DNA from: Streptomyces triticagri
GTDB lineage: Bacteria > Actinomycetota > Actinomycetes > Streptomycetales > Streptomycetaceae
Length of the DNA stretch: 64,000 bases
Direction of reading: 5' to 3'
Assembly: GCF_003429565.1 (NCBI RefSeq)
Contig: NZ_QUAK01000239.1
Location: 62,001 to 126,000, forward strand
The notes beneath the pieces were generated by a model. It had not been told where the DNA came from. It made no database searches and saw nothing but the letters and a program-made list of their open reading frames with translations. Made by a program: the position numbers and the translations under genes. This document shows, in pieces, positions 1-10,337 of this stretch; the stretch's first letter is position 1; each line of letters begins with the position of its first letter.

Positions 1-1116
1 CCCGCCCAGGCCGCCAACCTCGCCGAAACCACCGCGCCCTACCAGGAGTTCACCCGAGCGCTCGTCGCCCCCGGCAAGCGCACGGCACAGGAGATGTTCG
101 GCGCCGGCGGCTGGCTCGTGCACAACCAGACCAACCCCTACGGATTCACCGGCGTGCACGACTGGGCCACCGCCTTCTGGTTCCCGGAGGCCGCGGGCTG
201 GCTCACCCAGGAGCTGTACGAGCACTACCGCTTCGGTGGCTCGACCGACTACCTCCGCTCCACCGCGTACCCGGTGATGAAGGAGGCGGCCCGCTTCTGG
301 CTCGACACCCTGTACACCGATCCGCGCGACGGCACCCTGGTCGTCTCACCCAGCTACTCGCCCGAGCAGGGCGACTTCACGGCCGGTGCCTCGATGTCCC
401 AGCAGATCGTCCACGACCTGCTGACCAACACCCTGGAAGCCGCCCGCACCCTCGGTGACAGCGCGGCCTTCCGGCGCGAACTCGAAGACACGCTAGGGAA
501 GTTGGACCCCGGCCTGCGTATCGGGTCCTGGGGCCAGCTGCAGGAGTGGAAGGAGGACCTCGACGATCCGGAGAACGACCACCGGCACGTCTCCCACCTC
601 TACGCCCTGCACCCCGGCCGGCAGATCGAACCCGGCAGCAAATGGGCCGAGGCCGCCCGGGTGTCGCTGACCGCCCGCGGCGACGGCGGCACCGGCTGGT
701 CCAAGGCCTGGAAGATCAACTTCTGGGCGCGGCTGCGGGACGGCGACCACGCGCACACGATGCTCGCCGAGCAGCTGAAGAATTCCACGCTGCCCAACCT
801 CTGGGACACCCATCCGCCGTTCCAGATCGACGGCAACTTCGGCGCCACCTCGGGAATCGTGGAGATGCTGCTGCAGAGCCAGCACGACGTGATCGACATC
901 CTGCCCGCGCTGCCCGCCGCCTGGCCGGACGGCTCGGTGACCGGACTACGGGCCAGAGGAGGCGCCGAGGTGGACATCACCTGGGCCGCGGGAAAGCCCA
1001 CCCGGGTGGCCGTGCACGCCGGCCGCACCCGCGAACTGACCGTGCACGCCGCCCTGTTCGACGGCGGCGAGCACACCTTCAAGGCGAGGGCGGGGGAGAC
1101 GTACACCTTCGCGTAA
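1..1116 (+). CDS. GH95-type alpha-L-fucosidase, C-terminal part
   Basis: The reading frame is open from base 1, so the gene begins upstream of the window; about 371 codons remain. The visible part is the (alpha/alpha)6-barrel catalytic half and C-terminal beta domain of glycoside hydrolase family 95, which removes terminal fucose or related sugars from glycans. The segment SPSYSPEQG (Glu codon at 364) matches the family's general-acid region, and QIDGNFGAT (Asp codon at 829) matches the stretch carrying the second catalytic acidic residue; HVSHLYALHPG is another family block. The family assignment comes from these motifs; the exact substrate is inference. The signal peptide, if present, lies outside the window. 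The gene is convergent with the sigma-factor gene and ends before a strong hairpin. Nearby sugar-uptake genes suggest a polysaccharide-degrading neighbourhood. Confidence 0.85.
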   Translation, partial: PAQAANLAETTAPYQEFTRALVAPGKRTAQEMFGAGGWLVHNQTNPYGFTGVHDWATAFWFPEAAGWLTQELYEHYRFGGSTDYLRSTAYPVMKEAARFWLDTLYTDPRDGTLVVSPSYSPEQGDFTAGASMSQQIVHDLLTNTLEAARTLGDSAAFRRELEDTLGKLDPGLRIGSWGQLQEWKEDLDDPENDHRHVSHLYALHPGRQIEPGSKWAEAARVSLTARGDGGTGWSKAWKINFWARLRDGDHAHTMLAEQLKNSTLPNLWDTHPPFQIDGNFGATSGIVEMLLQSQHDVIDILPALPAAWPDGSVTGLRARGGAEVDITWAAGKPTRVAVHAGRTRELTVHAALFDGGEHTFKARAGETYTFA

Positions 1117-1134
1117 CCCTGCGAGAAGAACGGT

Positions 1135-1168
1135 CCCGGGGGCCGGCCGTCCCAAGCAGGCCCCCGGG
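1135..1168. terminator. Bidirectional hairpin between convergent genes
   Basis: A perfect 10-bp stem (CCCGGGGGCC at 1135-1144 and its complement at 1159-1168) closes a 14-nt loop in the 87-bp gap between the stop codons of the GH95 gene and the sigma-factor gene. There is no U tract, which is usual for Streptomyces terminators. Confidence 0.6.
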
Positions 1169-1203
1169 CACCCGTACACCCCTCCTGCCCGCACAGCAGT
1201 CCG

Positions 1204-2478
1204 CTATGCGTCCCGCCCCGGACTCAACCGCGCGATCCGCCGCCGCAGTTGCTCGCGCTCCGGCTCGGTGCCTGCCAGTTCGAGGGATTGGCCGTACGCC
1301 GTGAGTGCCTCGGCCGGCCGGCCCAGGCGCTCGAGCAGCTCGCCCCGCGCCGCCTGGTACGGGTGATGGCCGCGCAGCTGCGGTGCGTCCGCCAGGGCGT
1401 CCAGCAGGGCGAGCCCCGCGGCCGGACCGTCCCGCATCGCCACCGCGACCGCCCGGTTCAGCTCCACCACCGGCGAAGGGGCGAGCGCGCCGAGCACCTC
1501 GTACAGGGCCACGATCTGCGGCCAGTCGGTGCCCGCCACGTCGGACGCCTCGTCGTGCAGCGCCGCGATCGCCGCCTGCACCCCGTACGGACCGGGTGCA
1601 CCTCCGCTGAGCGCCGTCACCACCAGCGCCGAACCCTCCTCGATCATCGGCCGGTCCCAGCGGCCGCGGTCCTGGTCGTCCAGAAGAACCAATGCTCCGT
1701 CCGGCCCCGTGCGCGCATCCCGCCGCGCGTGCACCAGCAACATCAGCGCGAGCAGGCCGGCCACCTCACGCTCGGCGGGCATCAGCCGGCGCAGGATCCG
1801 GGCCAGCCGGATCGCCTCCTCCGCCAGATCGAGCCGCTGCAACTCCGGCCCCGAACTGGCCACATAGCCCTCGTTGAACACGGAGTACACCGCCTGCAGC
1901 ACCCCGGGCAGCCGCTCCGGCAGCTCGTCGGCCCCGGGCACCCGGAACGGTATCCGCGCCTCCCGGATCTTCTTCTTGGCCCGGACGATCCGCTGCGCCA
2001 TCGTCGCCACCGGCACCAGAAAGGCCCGCGCCACCTCCGGAGTGCCGAGTCCGGCCAGACAGCGCAGCATCAGGGCGGTGCGGTCCTCCGCCGCGAGCGC
2101 GGGATGCGCACAGGTGAAGAACAGCTGGAGCCGGTCGTCCGGCAGCTCACCGGCCGTGTCGGCGGCGGGCACCGGATCCGCCCGTTCCGCCTCCACCTGC
2201 AGCTCCGCGAGCCGGGCTGCGTAGGTCCGGTCGCGGCGCAGCCGGTCCACGGCCTTGCGGCGCGCGGTGGTCAGCAGCCAGGCGCCGGGCCTGGACGGCA
2301 CGCCCTCGACCGGCCAATGCACCAGCGCCGCCTCGACGGCCTCCGAGGTCACCTCCTCGGCCAGGTCCAGGTCGCCGAAGCGCGCCACCAGGGAGGCCAG
2401 GAGGCGGCCGCGCTCCTCGCGGAACACGGACTCCACCCAGGCCCCGGCCTCCCGTGCGGCGGGCTCCGACCCCGGCAC
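1204..2478 (-). CDS. ECF42-like RNA polymerase sigma factor with C-terminal TPR-like extension
   Basis: 424 residues if the GTG at 2478 is used. This GTG lies 2 nt after the stop of the YCII gene; an ATG further upstream at 2544 would overlap that gene by 64 nt, so GTG is preferred. Region 2 (ASLVARFGDLDLAEEVTSEA, then ARRKAVDRLRRD) and region 4 (ALMLRCLAGLGTPEVARAFL, then MAQRIVRAKKKIREA) are typical of extracytoplasmic-function sigma factors. The long C-terminal part (roughly residues 200-420, including VFNEGYVAS, LALMLLVHARRDARTG and LNRAVAVAMRDGP) is the TPR-like extension that defines the ECF42 group, in which it is needed for activity. Linkage to a YCII/DGPF protein is the group's hallmark, and there is no anti-sigma gene next door, also typical. 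Target promoters are unknown. Confidence 0.88.
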   Translation of the reverse strand: MPGSEPAAREAGAWVESVFREERGRLLASLVARFGDLDLAEEVTSEAVEAALVHWPVEGVPSRPGAWLLTTARRKAVDRLRRDRTYAARLAELQVEAERADPVPAADTAGELPDDRLQLFFTCAHPALAAEDRTALMLRCLAGLGTPEVARAFLVPVATMAQRIVRAKKKIREARIPFRVPGADELPERLPGVLQAVYSVFNEGYVASSGPELQRLDLAEEAIRLARILRRLMPAEREVAGLLALMLLVHARRDARTGPDGALVLLDDQDRGRWDRPMIEEGSALVVTALSGGAPGPYGVQAAIAALHDEASDVAGTDWPQIVALYEVLGALAPSPVVELNRAVAVAMRDGPAAGLALLDALADAPQLRGHHPYQAARGELLERLGRPAEALTAYGQSLELAGTEPEREQLRRRIARLSPGRDA

Positions 2479-2480
2479 GG

Positions 2481-2828
2481 TCAGGCCCCGAAGTCCGCGA
2501 CCGGCCGCACCACGACCGAGCCGCTGCCGCGCGCTCCCGGGCACCGGGCCGCCCAGTCGAGGGCGGCGTCCAGGTCCGGCACGTCGATGACATAGAACCC
2601 GCCGACCACCTCACGGCTCTCGGCGAACGGCCCGTCCGTCACGGTCCGCCGGCCCTCGCCGTCGACCTTCACCGTGGTCGCCGTCACCAGGTCCGCGAGG
2701 GACTCGCCGGACACCAGGATCCCGGCGTCCCGCACATCCTTGTCGTAGGCCATCCAGTCGGCGGGGGTGCAGCCCTCCGCATTGCCGTCGTCGCCCGGAA
2801 CTCCGTTGATCAGCATCATGTACTTCAT
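2481..2828 (-). CDS. YCII (DGPF) domain protein, partner of ECF42 sigma factor
   Basis: 115 residues from the ATG at 2828, which has AGGAG 6 nt upstream. The protein is a single YCII-related ferredoxin-like domain: MKYMMLING at the start, then TDGPFAESREVVGGFYVIDV, which contains the DGPF motif that names the family. Such proteins are co-encoded with ECF41/ECF42-type sigma factors; their biochemical role is not established. It is the first gene of a two-gene operon with the sigma factor 2 nt downstream, so the two are probably translationally coupled. The reading frame stays open upstream through a long inverted repeat, but that extension is repeat sequence without a ribosome binding site. 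Confidence 0.9.
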   Translation of the reverse strand: MKYMMLINGVPGDDGNAEGCTPADWMAYDKDVRDAGILVSGESLADLVTATTVKVDGEGRRTVTDGPFAESREVVGGFYVIDVPDLDAALDWAARCPGARGSGSVVVRPVADFGA

Positions 2829-2982
2829 GGTCTCGCTCCTGTTCGGCTGTCCTGCGGTCGTACGGCGGGCTGCCGTACATGATGACGACGAACGGGACAC
2901 CGCCCGATCGACAGGCCCGCGGAAAATTCTTCCGGGAAATCTCCGCGCCGCCCCTCGAACCACGAAACCCCAGGTCACGACG

Positions 2983-3149
2983 ATGGTCGTGTCCGTAAAG
3001 TCCTGCACGGCACTCGCGGCGCCCGGCACGCACTCTCGCCGCACCGGCCGAAAGCCCAAGTACGTCCAGTACGAGGGCTTCCGGCCGGCACGCCGAGAGC
3101 ACGCACCGGACACCGCGAGCACCGCACAGGACTTTACGGACACGACCAC
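2983..3149. repeat. Long near-perfect inverted repeat (about 167 bp)
   Basis: Arms of about 76 nt are nearly complementary: the outermost blocks at 2984-3005 and 3127-3148 read TGGTCGTGTCCGTAAAGTCC on one strand and its complement on the other. The tip is a smaller hairpin, GTAC-GTCCA-GTAC, near 3061. Because the element is almost a palindrome, both strands read as similar peptides, which can create false genes. It fills most of the 375-bp gap between the amidase stop and the YCII start (2829-3203). A degenerate relative lies at 33841-33937. No transposase or obvious target duplication is seen. Confidence 0.85.
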
Positions 3150-3150
3150 G

Positions 3151-3182
3151 GGCCCGGGCCTGCCCCCACGCAGGTCCGGGCC
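3151..3182. terminator. Hairpin downstream of the amidase gene
   Basis: A 13-bp GC-rich stem with one mismatch (3151-3163 paired with 3170-3182) and a 6-nt loop lies 21 nt beyond the amidase stop codon, consistent with a rho-independent-type terminator without a U run. Confidence 0.55.
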
Positions 3183-3203
3183 CGAAGGCCGGGGCGCCGG
3201 CGG

Positions 3204-5192
3204 CTACCCGGCGGAAGCCGGCCGCACCGTCACGTCCGCGGCCCGCACGAACGCCACCCGGTGCCCGAACTGGATCTCGTAGTACGTGTCCTTGCCGCGC
3301 ACCACCTGGTGGCCCTTGGTGTCGAAGACCGGCGAGTAGTAGTACTCACCGGGCACCCGCTTGCCCGCCGCGTACTTCTGGCCGGCGAGCAGTTTGTACG
3401 GCAGCGGCGAGACCTCTTGAGGCTCGATGCCCTTCGGGTACGCCTCCTTCTCCGGGTAGGCGCGGCCGTAGACCGGGACGTCCGCGCGGCCCTTCTTCGG
3501 GGTGATCACCAGGCCGCTCGCGTCCACCGCGGTCGGCTGCTTGTGCGGGTTGTGGAACCAGGCCTTCTGGCCCAGGTACCAGATGGCCGTCCAGTCGCCC
3601 TTGCGGTCGGCGACCGCGTACTTCTGCCCGGTCGAGACCCGCGAGCCCAGGTCGTTCACATCGATCGTGGAGTCCTCGCCGCCCGGCCGCAGGCCGATGT
3701 CCTTGACCAGCGGGGCGTCGCCGCTCGGCTCGGTGTGCAACCGCACCGCGCTGGATCCGTGCGCGGCGCAGTCCTCGCCCGCCTTGTCGCAGCCGGTGTA
3801 CTTCGGCCGGTGCTTGTCGTACTCCGGAAGCACGGTCACCAGTCCGCCGTCCGGACCGGCCGTGCGGTGGAAGGGCTTGCCGAGCAGGGTGAAGTAGTGC
3901 TGCCAGTCCCAGTACGGGCCCGGGTCGGTGTGCATGCCCGGAATGGTCTCGGTGGTCGTGCCGGGCACCGTGTCGTGGCCGAGGATGTGCTGCCGGTCCA
4001 GCGGCACGTCGTACTTCTTCGAGAGGTGCTTCACCAGGCGGGCCGAACTGCGGTACATGGCCTCCGTGTACCAGGCGTCCGGGTCGGTGAGGAAACCCTC
4101 GTGCTCCAGGCCGATCGACTTGGCGTTCACGTACCAGTTGCCCGCGTGCCAGGCGACGTCCTTGTTGTTCACGTGCTGAGCGATGTGCCCGTCGGTGGAA
4201 CGCAGGGTGTACTGCCAGGAGACGTACTCCGGGTCCTGCACCAGCTTCAGAGTGGTGTCCCAGCTGCCCTCGGTGTCGTGCACCACGATGTAGTCCACGG
4301 ACTGGTCCTTCGGCCGGTCCGCCTTGTCGTGGTTGCCGTAGTCGTCGTCGCCGAACTCCTCGTACGGCGCCGGGATCCACTCGCAGGACACGGTGCGCGG
4401 GCAGTCCGCAGGACCGGCGGCCGCGCGGCGCAGACCGAGGCCCTTCAGCTGGTCGGCGTCCGGCGCGAGGCCCGGCTCTGCGGGCACCGCGACCCGCTGG
4501 CCCTCGTCCGTGGTCCGCTGCTCGCCGTCGCGGATCACGGCGAACACCTCGTTGGCGTACGTGGCCGCCGTGGCACGGTCGTCCGCTCCGGAGAAGCGGG
4601 CCACCGCCCCGTACCAGTCCGCCGGATCCTCGCTCGTCCCGCCGCCCGCGCGGCGCTGCGCGTCCGCGAGCAGGGCGGCGCCACCGCGGATGTTCGCCGC
4701 GGCATCGTCACGCAGCCGCTCGGCCGGCAGACCGGTCAACTCGGCGGCCTTCAGCAGGGTCTTGAGCCGGGCCGGCAGCTCGGACGGTGCCGGCGGCGCC
4801 GCGTGCTCGACCTCCTTCACGGACCGCGAGCCGTCACCGCGCGGGTCCTCGGCGCCCTCCGCGTGGTGCCCGGCCGACTCGGCGAGCGCGGTGCTCGCAT
4901 CCGTCAGATGCATCGGCCCGTAGCCGCCGCTCACGCTCGCCGCACCCTCGTGCGTGTCCCAGCGCGACTGCAGATACGACACACCGAGCAGCACGCTCTG
5001 CGGCACCTCGTACTCCGCGGCGGCACGCGCGAATGCGTCCTGCAGCCGGCCGCCGGACTCCGCGTCGTCGGCCGGCGCCGACGGCGCCGCGGCCATCAGC
5101 GGCAGCAACAGCGCTCCGGACGCCACCGCGACCAGCGTCCGCCGGAGCCGTCTGGAAGTGGGGGTGGACGGGTCGAGGTCGGATCCTGGCAA
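3204..5192 (-). CDS. Secreted N-acetylmuramoyl-L-alanine amidase (Amidase_2)
   Basis: 662 residues. The start is a TTG at 5192, chosen because AGGAGG sits 5 nt upstream and a basic, hydrophobic Sec signal peptide (RRLRRTLVAVASGALLLPL, cleavage after a run of Ala/Pro) follows. Residues about 40-240 look like a helical cell-wall-associated region; the catalytic Amidase_2/PGRP-like domain spans about 295-435. Zinc ligands predicted by analogy with AmpD are His305 (VVHDTEGS), His406 (ILGHDTVPG) and Asp423 (MHTDPGPYWDW). The C-terminal about 200 residues resemble SH3-like wall-targeting repeats (QKYAVADRKGDWTAIWYLGQ and similar). It cleaves the amide between muramic acid and the stem peptide outside the cell, probably in wall turnover. 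It is transcribed alone, upstream of the inverted repeat and a terminator hairpin. Confidence 0.9.
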   Translation of the reverse strand: MPGSDLDPSTPTSRRLRRTLVAVASGALLLPLMAAAPSAPADDAESGGRLQDAFARAAAEYEVPQSVLLGVSYLQSRWDTHEGAASVSGGYGPMHLTDASTALAESAGHHAEGAEDPRGDGSRSVKEVEHAAPPAPSELPARLKTLLKAAELTGLPAERLRDDAAANIRGGAALLADAQRRAGGGTSEDPADWYGAVARFSGADDRATAATYANEVFAVIRDGEQRTTDEGQRVAVPAEPGLAPDADQLKGLGLRRAAAGPADCPRTVSCEWIPAPYEEFGDDDYGNHDKADRPKDQSVDYIVVHDTEGSWDTTLKLVQDPEYVSWQYTLRSTDGHIAQHVNNKDVAWHAGNWYVNAKSIGLEHEGFLTDPDAWYTEAMYRSSARLVKHLSKKYDVPLDRQHILGHDTVPGTTTETIPGMHTDPGPYWDWQHYFTLLGKPFHRTAGPDGGLVTVLPEYDKHRPKYTGCDKAGEDCAAHGSSAVRLHTEPSGDAPLVKDIGLRPGGEDSTIDVNDLGSRVSTGQKYAVADRKGDWTAIWYLGQKAWFHNPHKQPTAVDASGLVITPKKGRADVPVYGRAYPEKEAYPKGIEPQEVSPLPYKLLAGQKYAAGKRVPGEYYYSPVFDTKGHQVVRGKDTYYEIQFGHRVAFVRAADVTVRPASAG

Positions 5193-5427
5193 GGCAGCCT
5201 CCTGGGGCGGTCGAGCGCGATGGGGCGTGCGGGGCCGAACGTGGGTCAGTGGTACCGGCTCTCCGACGATCCGTCAATCATGCCCAGGAACAGGGGATTT
5301 CCCATGTCAGCCGGTGTGCGTGCGGCTTTCTGCCGCGCACCCGCGCCGCCTGCGACGCGTCAGTGGAATGGACCAATGGGGGCCGCTGAACAGGCAGAAC
5401 GCCCCGCCCCCGATCCCCGCCGCGCGA

Positions 5428-6624
5428 TCAGGGCGCGGAACCGGCCAGGACCCGGTCCACCTGTTCGGGGGACAGCGCGTGTTCGATCGCGAGGATGCCC
5501 GCACCGAGCGCCGCCGCGTTCTGTCCCGTACGGCTCGGCTCGATCCGCAGCACATGCGTGGCGAGCGGATGCGAGCGCCGGTATACCGCCTCCCGCACCC
5601 CCGCGAGCAGCTGGTCGTGCACCGCGGCGAGCGCGCCGCCGAGGACCACCGTGTCCGGATTGAAGAAGTTCACCAGGCCCGCGAGCACCTCGCCGACGGC
5701 CCGCCCCGCCTCGCGCACCATGCGCACCGCGTCCCGGTTCCCGGACTTCACCAGGCGGACGACGTCCTGCCCCGAGGCCGCGTCCAGACCGAGCCCGGAC
5801 AGCCGGGCGGCGATCGCCTGGCCCGACGCCACCGACTCCAGACAGCCCACATTGCCGCAGCGGCACGGCTGTTCCTCGTCGCCCACCCGGATGTGCCCGA
5901 TGTCGCCGGCGCTGCCCTGCGCGCCCCGGTGCAGCCGGCCGTCCGCCACGATGCCGCAGCCGATGCCCGTACCGACCTTGATGTACAGCAGATAGCCCGT
6001 CTCCGGGAAGGCGCGGCGCTGCTCGGCGAGCGCCATCACATTCACGTCGTTGTCCACCAGGGCGCGCGCCCCGAGACGGTCCGCGAAGAACTCCGGAATG
6101 GGGTACTGGTGCCAGCCCGGCATGATCGGCGGATCCACCGGACGGCCGGTGGAGAACTCGACCGGCCCCGGCACACCCACCCCGATCGACTTGAGGGTGC
6201 CCGGGTCGCGGCCCGCCTCGCCGAGCAACTCGTGCAGCGTGCGCTCCACATGGCCGAGCACCGACGCCGGACCGTCCGCGATCGACAGCGGATCCTCGCG
6301 CACCGCGACCAGTTCGCCGCCGATGTCCATCAGCGCGACCCGGCAGTGCGAGGCACCGAGGTCCACGCCCGCCACCGCATGCTCACGGGTCCGCAACTGC
6401 AGCCGGCGCGGCGGACGGCCGCCCGTCGACCCGCCGTCCGCATTGTCCTCGTCGACGAAACCGTGGGCGATCAGAGCATCCACGCGCTGGGACACCGTGG
6501 AACGGGCCAGACCGGTCAGACGGGCTATGTCGGCCCGGGTGGCGGCCGCCCCCGAACCGATCAGGGCCAGCACCTCGCCCGGCGAGAAGGGGCCGGAGGG
6601 CGCGTACTCGGGCGCGGCAGACAT
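5428..6624 (-). CDS. ROK family transcriptional regulator
   Basis: 398 residues from the ATG at 6624. An upstream in-frame GTG (6645) exists, but TACAGT lies 7 nt before the ATG, which fits a leaderless transcript starting at this codon. The N-terminal winged helix-turn-helix (TRADIARLTGLARSTVSQRV) is followed by a ROK kinase-like fold: the first phosphate-binding block VDLGASHCRVALMDIGG, then GTGIGCGIVADGRLHRGAQG, and the zinc motif GHIRVGDEEQPCRCGNVGCL. Members of this family bind a sugar and release operators. It is divergent from the sugar ABC operon and is its most likely repressor. The sugar is not identifiable from the sequence. Confidence 0.9.
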   Translation of the reverse strand: MSAAPEYAPSGPFSPGEVLALIGSGAAATRADIARLTGLARSTVSQRVDALIAHGFVDEDNADGGSTGGRPPRRLQLRTREHAVAGVDLGASHCRVALMDIGGELVAVREDPLSIADGPASVLGHVERTLHELLGEAGRDPGTLKSIGVGVPGPVEFSTGRPVDPPIMPGWHQYPIPEFFADRLGARALVDNDVNVMALAEQRRAFPETGYLLYIKVGTGIGCGIVADGRLHRGAQGSAGDIGHIRVGDEEQPCRCGNVGCLESVASGQAIAARLSGLGLDAASGQDVVRLVKSGNRDAVRMVREAGRAVGEVLAGLVNFFNPDTVVLGGALAAVHDQLLAGVREAVYRRSHPLATHVLRIEPSRTGQNAAALGAGILAIEHALSPEQVDRVLAGSAP

Positions 6625-6631
6625 GCGGGCC

Positions 6632-6637
6632 ACTGTA
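6632..6637 (-). promoter_or_regulatory. -10 box of a leaderless promoter for the ROK gene
   Basis: TACAGT on the minus strand ends 7 nt before the ROK ATG, the spacing expected when transcription begins at the start codon. No good -35 is visible. The intergenic stretch 6638-6790 also holds TTGACA at 6729-6734, a candidate -35 for the divergent ABC operon, with only a weak -10 match (CACATT) 17 nt on. Confidence 0.45.
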
Positions 6638-6790
6638 GGGATCACTTCCGCTGCTCACAAGGCCGATGCTGTTCGCCCGTCGACATAACTCAGGGTCAAT
6701 TGCGTTGTACGGACTGCCGCTTGAACCCTTGACAGGCCAAAGCCGGGGCAGCACATTGCTCGGCAGACCGCTGCCGAAGGAGCCGCACGC

Positions 6791-8310
<1,520 letters not shown>

Positions 8311-8314
<4 letters not shown>

Positions 8315-9315
8315 CCGACACCGCACTCGCCCCACCGCAGCCCCCCGTCAAGCACTCCGCGGTCCGCGCCTCCCGGCTCACCGACCCGGCCGTCGGAGTG
8401 TGGCTCGCCGCCCTCGCCGTCACCCTGCTCGGCTGGCTCGTGGTCACCCTGGACGGCGGCACCTTCTTCAGCCGCGCCAACATCGTTGTCATCCTGTCCA
8501 ACTGCGTCGCGCTCGGACTCGTCGCCGTGGGACAGACCGCCGTCATCCTCACCGGATCACTCGATCTGTCCGTCGCGTACCTGATCGGACTCGGCACCCT
8601 GGTGGCAGCCGAGACCATGGAGAGCGGCAGCGTCTTCGGCGCGATCCTCATGGTGCTCGCCCTGTCCGCCGCCGTCGGACTCGCCAACGGCCTGGTCGTC
8701 ACCGGCCTCAAGGTGAACGCGTTCATCGCCACCCTCGGCACCGGATTCATCCTGCGCGGCTGGATCGAGGACAACTACACCGGGCCCGCGGGCAAGGTCC
8801 CCGCCTCCTTCCAGCGACTCGGCTACGACCGCATCGGGCCGGTGCCCGTCTCGGTGTTCCTGCTCGTCGCCGTCGCCCTCGCCCTGTGGGTGCTGCTGAA
8901 GCACACCCGCCTCGGCCACCACATGTACGCCACCGGCGGCGACGAACACGCCGCCCGGCTCTCCGGCGTACGCACCCGCCGCACCGTGGTCCTCGCCCAC
9001 GTGCTGTGCTCGCTCTGCGTCGGAGCCGCCGCCCTGTTCCTCGCCTCCCGGCTCGGCGCCGGCGCACCCTGGGCGGGCACCGAGGCACGCTACGACCTCG
9101 AGTCGATCGCCGCCGTCGTCCTCGGCGGCACCGTCCTCGCCGGCGGACGCGGAGGAGTGGCCGGCACCCTCGGCGGCGTCCTGGTGCTCGCCGTGCTCGA
9201 CAGCGTCTTCAACCAGCTGTCCGTCGACCCCTTCTTCAAGAACGTCGTCCGCGGCGTCGTCATTATCGCGGCGGTCGCGCTCTACGCCCGGCGCGGCAGC
9301 AGGAGGTCCGCATGA
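8311..9315 (+). CDS. Sugar ABC transporter permease 1 (BPD_transp_2)
   Basis: 334 residues with about eight to ten hydrophobic segments, of the RbsC/XylH branched-chain/ribose permease fold. Family blocks seen are VGQTAVILTGSLDLSVAYLIGL near the N-terminal third, NAFIATLGTGFILRG and the cytoplasmic coupling-helix region YATGGDEHAARLSGVRTRR. The C-terminal AAVVLGGTVLAGGRGGVAGT is the family's Gly-rich closing block. Starts and stops overlap its neighbours by 4 nt on both sides. With the second permease it likely forms a heterodimeric channel, since the operon encodes two different permeases. Confidence 0.92.
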
Positions 9316-10337
9316 CCACGACCGCCGACGCCACAACAGCCAACCAGCCCGCCCCGCACCGGCGGATCGCCGCCGCACTCGGCACCGGCGCCCCCGTCTA
9401 CGGCCTGCTCGTCGTCCTGCTCCTCGCCCTGGCCCTCACCGACCCCGGCTTCTACGAACCCGACCGCTTCCTCGCCTTCGTCAAACGCGCCGCACCCCTG
9501 GTGATCCTCGCCGCCGGCCAGTATCTGGTCATCGTCAGCGGCGAGTTCGACCTGTCCGTGGGTGCGATCGTCACCGCCGGGGTGGTCGTCGCCGCCGAGC
9601 TGTACGGCTCGTTCCCGGAAGCCGCCTGGCTGGTCGTCACCCTGGCGCTGCTGCTCGGCGGCGCCGTCGTCGGGCTGGTCAATGGCCTGATCAGTACGGC
9701 CCTGAGAGTCCCCTCGTTCATCACCACCCTCGGCATGATGCTGATCCTGGAGGGCGCCGTCTTCTACTGGACGGGCGGCTCCCCGCACGGCTCGCTGCCC
9801 GAGGGCTTCCGCGCGCTCGGCCGCGGCACCGCCTTCGGCTGGCTGCCCTGGGCCGTACTCGCCTGCCTGGCCGCCGGAGGCCTCGCATTCTGGCTGATGC
9901 GCTCCGACTTCGGCCGCACCCTGATCGCCACCGGCGACAGCGAACGCACCGCCGCCCTCGCCGGCGTACGCGTGCACCGCGTCCGCATCATCGCCTTCGT
10001 GCTGTCCGGCGTCGCCGCAGCCCTCGCCGCCGTCCTGGTCGGCGGCTTCTCCGGAGTCTCCGCCCAGGCGGGCCGCGGCCTTGAGTTCGAGGCCATCACC
10101 GCCGTCGTGCTCGGCGGCGTGGTGCTCGGCGGCGGACGCGGATCCGTGGTCGCCGCCATGGCCGGGGCGTTCAGCCTGCAGGCCCTGTTCACCCTGCTCA
10201 ATCTGCAGGGCGTCTCCGGCGCCCTGGAGTCCACCGTCCAGGGCTTCATCGTCATCGCCGCCGTCGGACTCGGAGCCGCCGACTTCTCCCGGCTGCGCCG
10301 CCGCCGTCACTCTTCACCGGGAGGAACCCCCTCATGA
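9312..10337 (+). CDS. Sugar ABC transporter permease 2 (BPD_transp_2)
   Basis: 341 residues from the ATG at 9312, which overlaps the previous stop (ATGA) and has AGGAGG 6 nt upstream. It shares the permease fold of its neighbour: LAAGQYLVIVSGEFDLSVGA, VPSFITTLGMMLILEGAVF, LIATGDSERTAALAGVRVHR and AVVLGGVVLGGGRGSVVAA. The two permeases are clearly paralogous but diverged, consistent with a fixed pair in one complex. The C-terminus ends in a short Arg-rich cytoplasmic tail, and its stop overlaps the binding-protein start by 4 nt. Confidence 0.92.
   Translation: MTTTADATTANQPAPHRRIAAALGTGAPVYGLLVVLLLALALTDPGFYEPDRFLAFVKRAAPLVILAAGQYLVIVSGEFDLSVGAIVTAGVVVAAELYGSFPEAAWLVVTLALLLGGAVVGLVNGLISTALRVPSFITTLGMMLILEGAVFYWTGGSPHGSLPEGFRALGRGTAFGWLPWAVLACLAAGGLAFWLMRSDFGRTLIATGDSERTAALAGVRVHRVRIIAFVLSGVAAALAAVLVGGFSGVSAQAGRGLEFEAITAVVLGGVVLGGGRGSVVAAMAGAFSLQALFTLLNLQGVSGALESTVQGFIVIAAVGLGAADFSRLRRRRHSSPGGTPS

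Noticed and set aside
1249..2595. Long plus-strand frame opposite the sigma-factor gene
   Set aside because: Arg/Pro/His-rich shadow of a GC-biased gene; the minus-strand frame has clear sigma-factor motifs.
2611..3149. Frames through the long inverted repeat on both strands, giving similar peptides
   Set aside because: Similarity follows from the palindrome itself; there is no ribosome site and the YCII start at 2828 is well supported.
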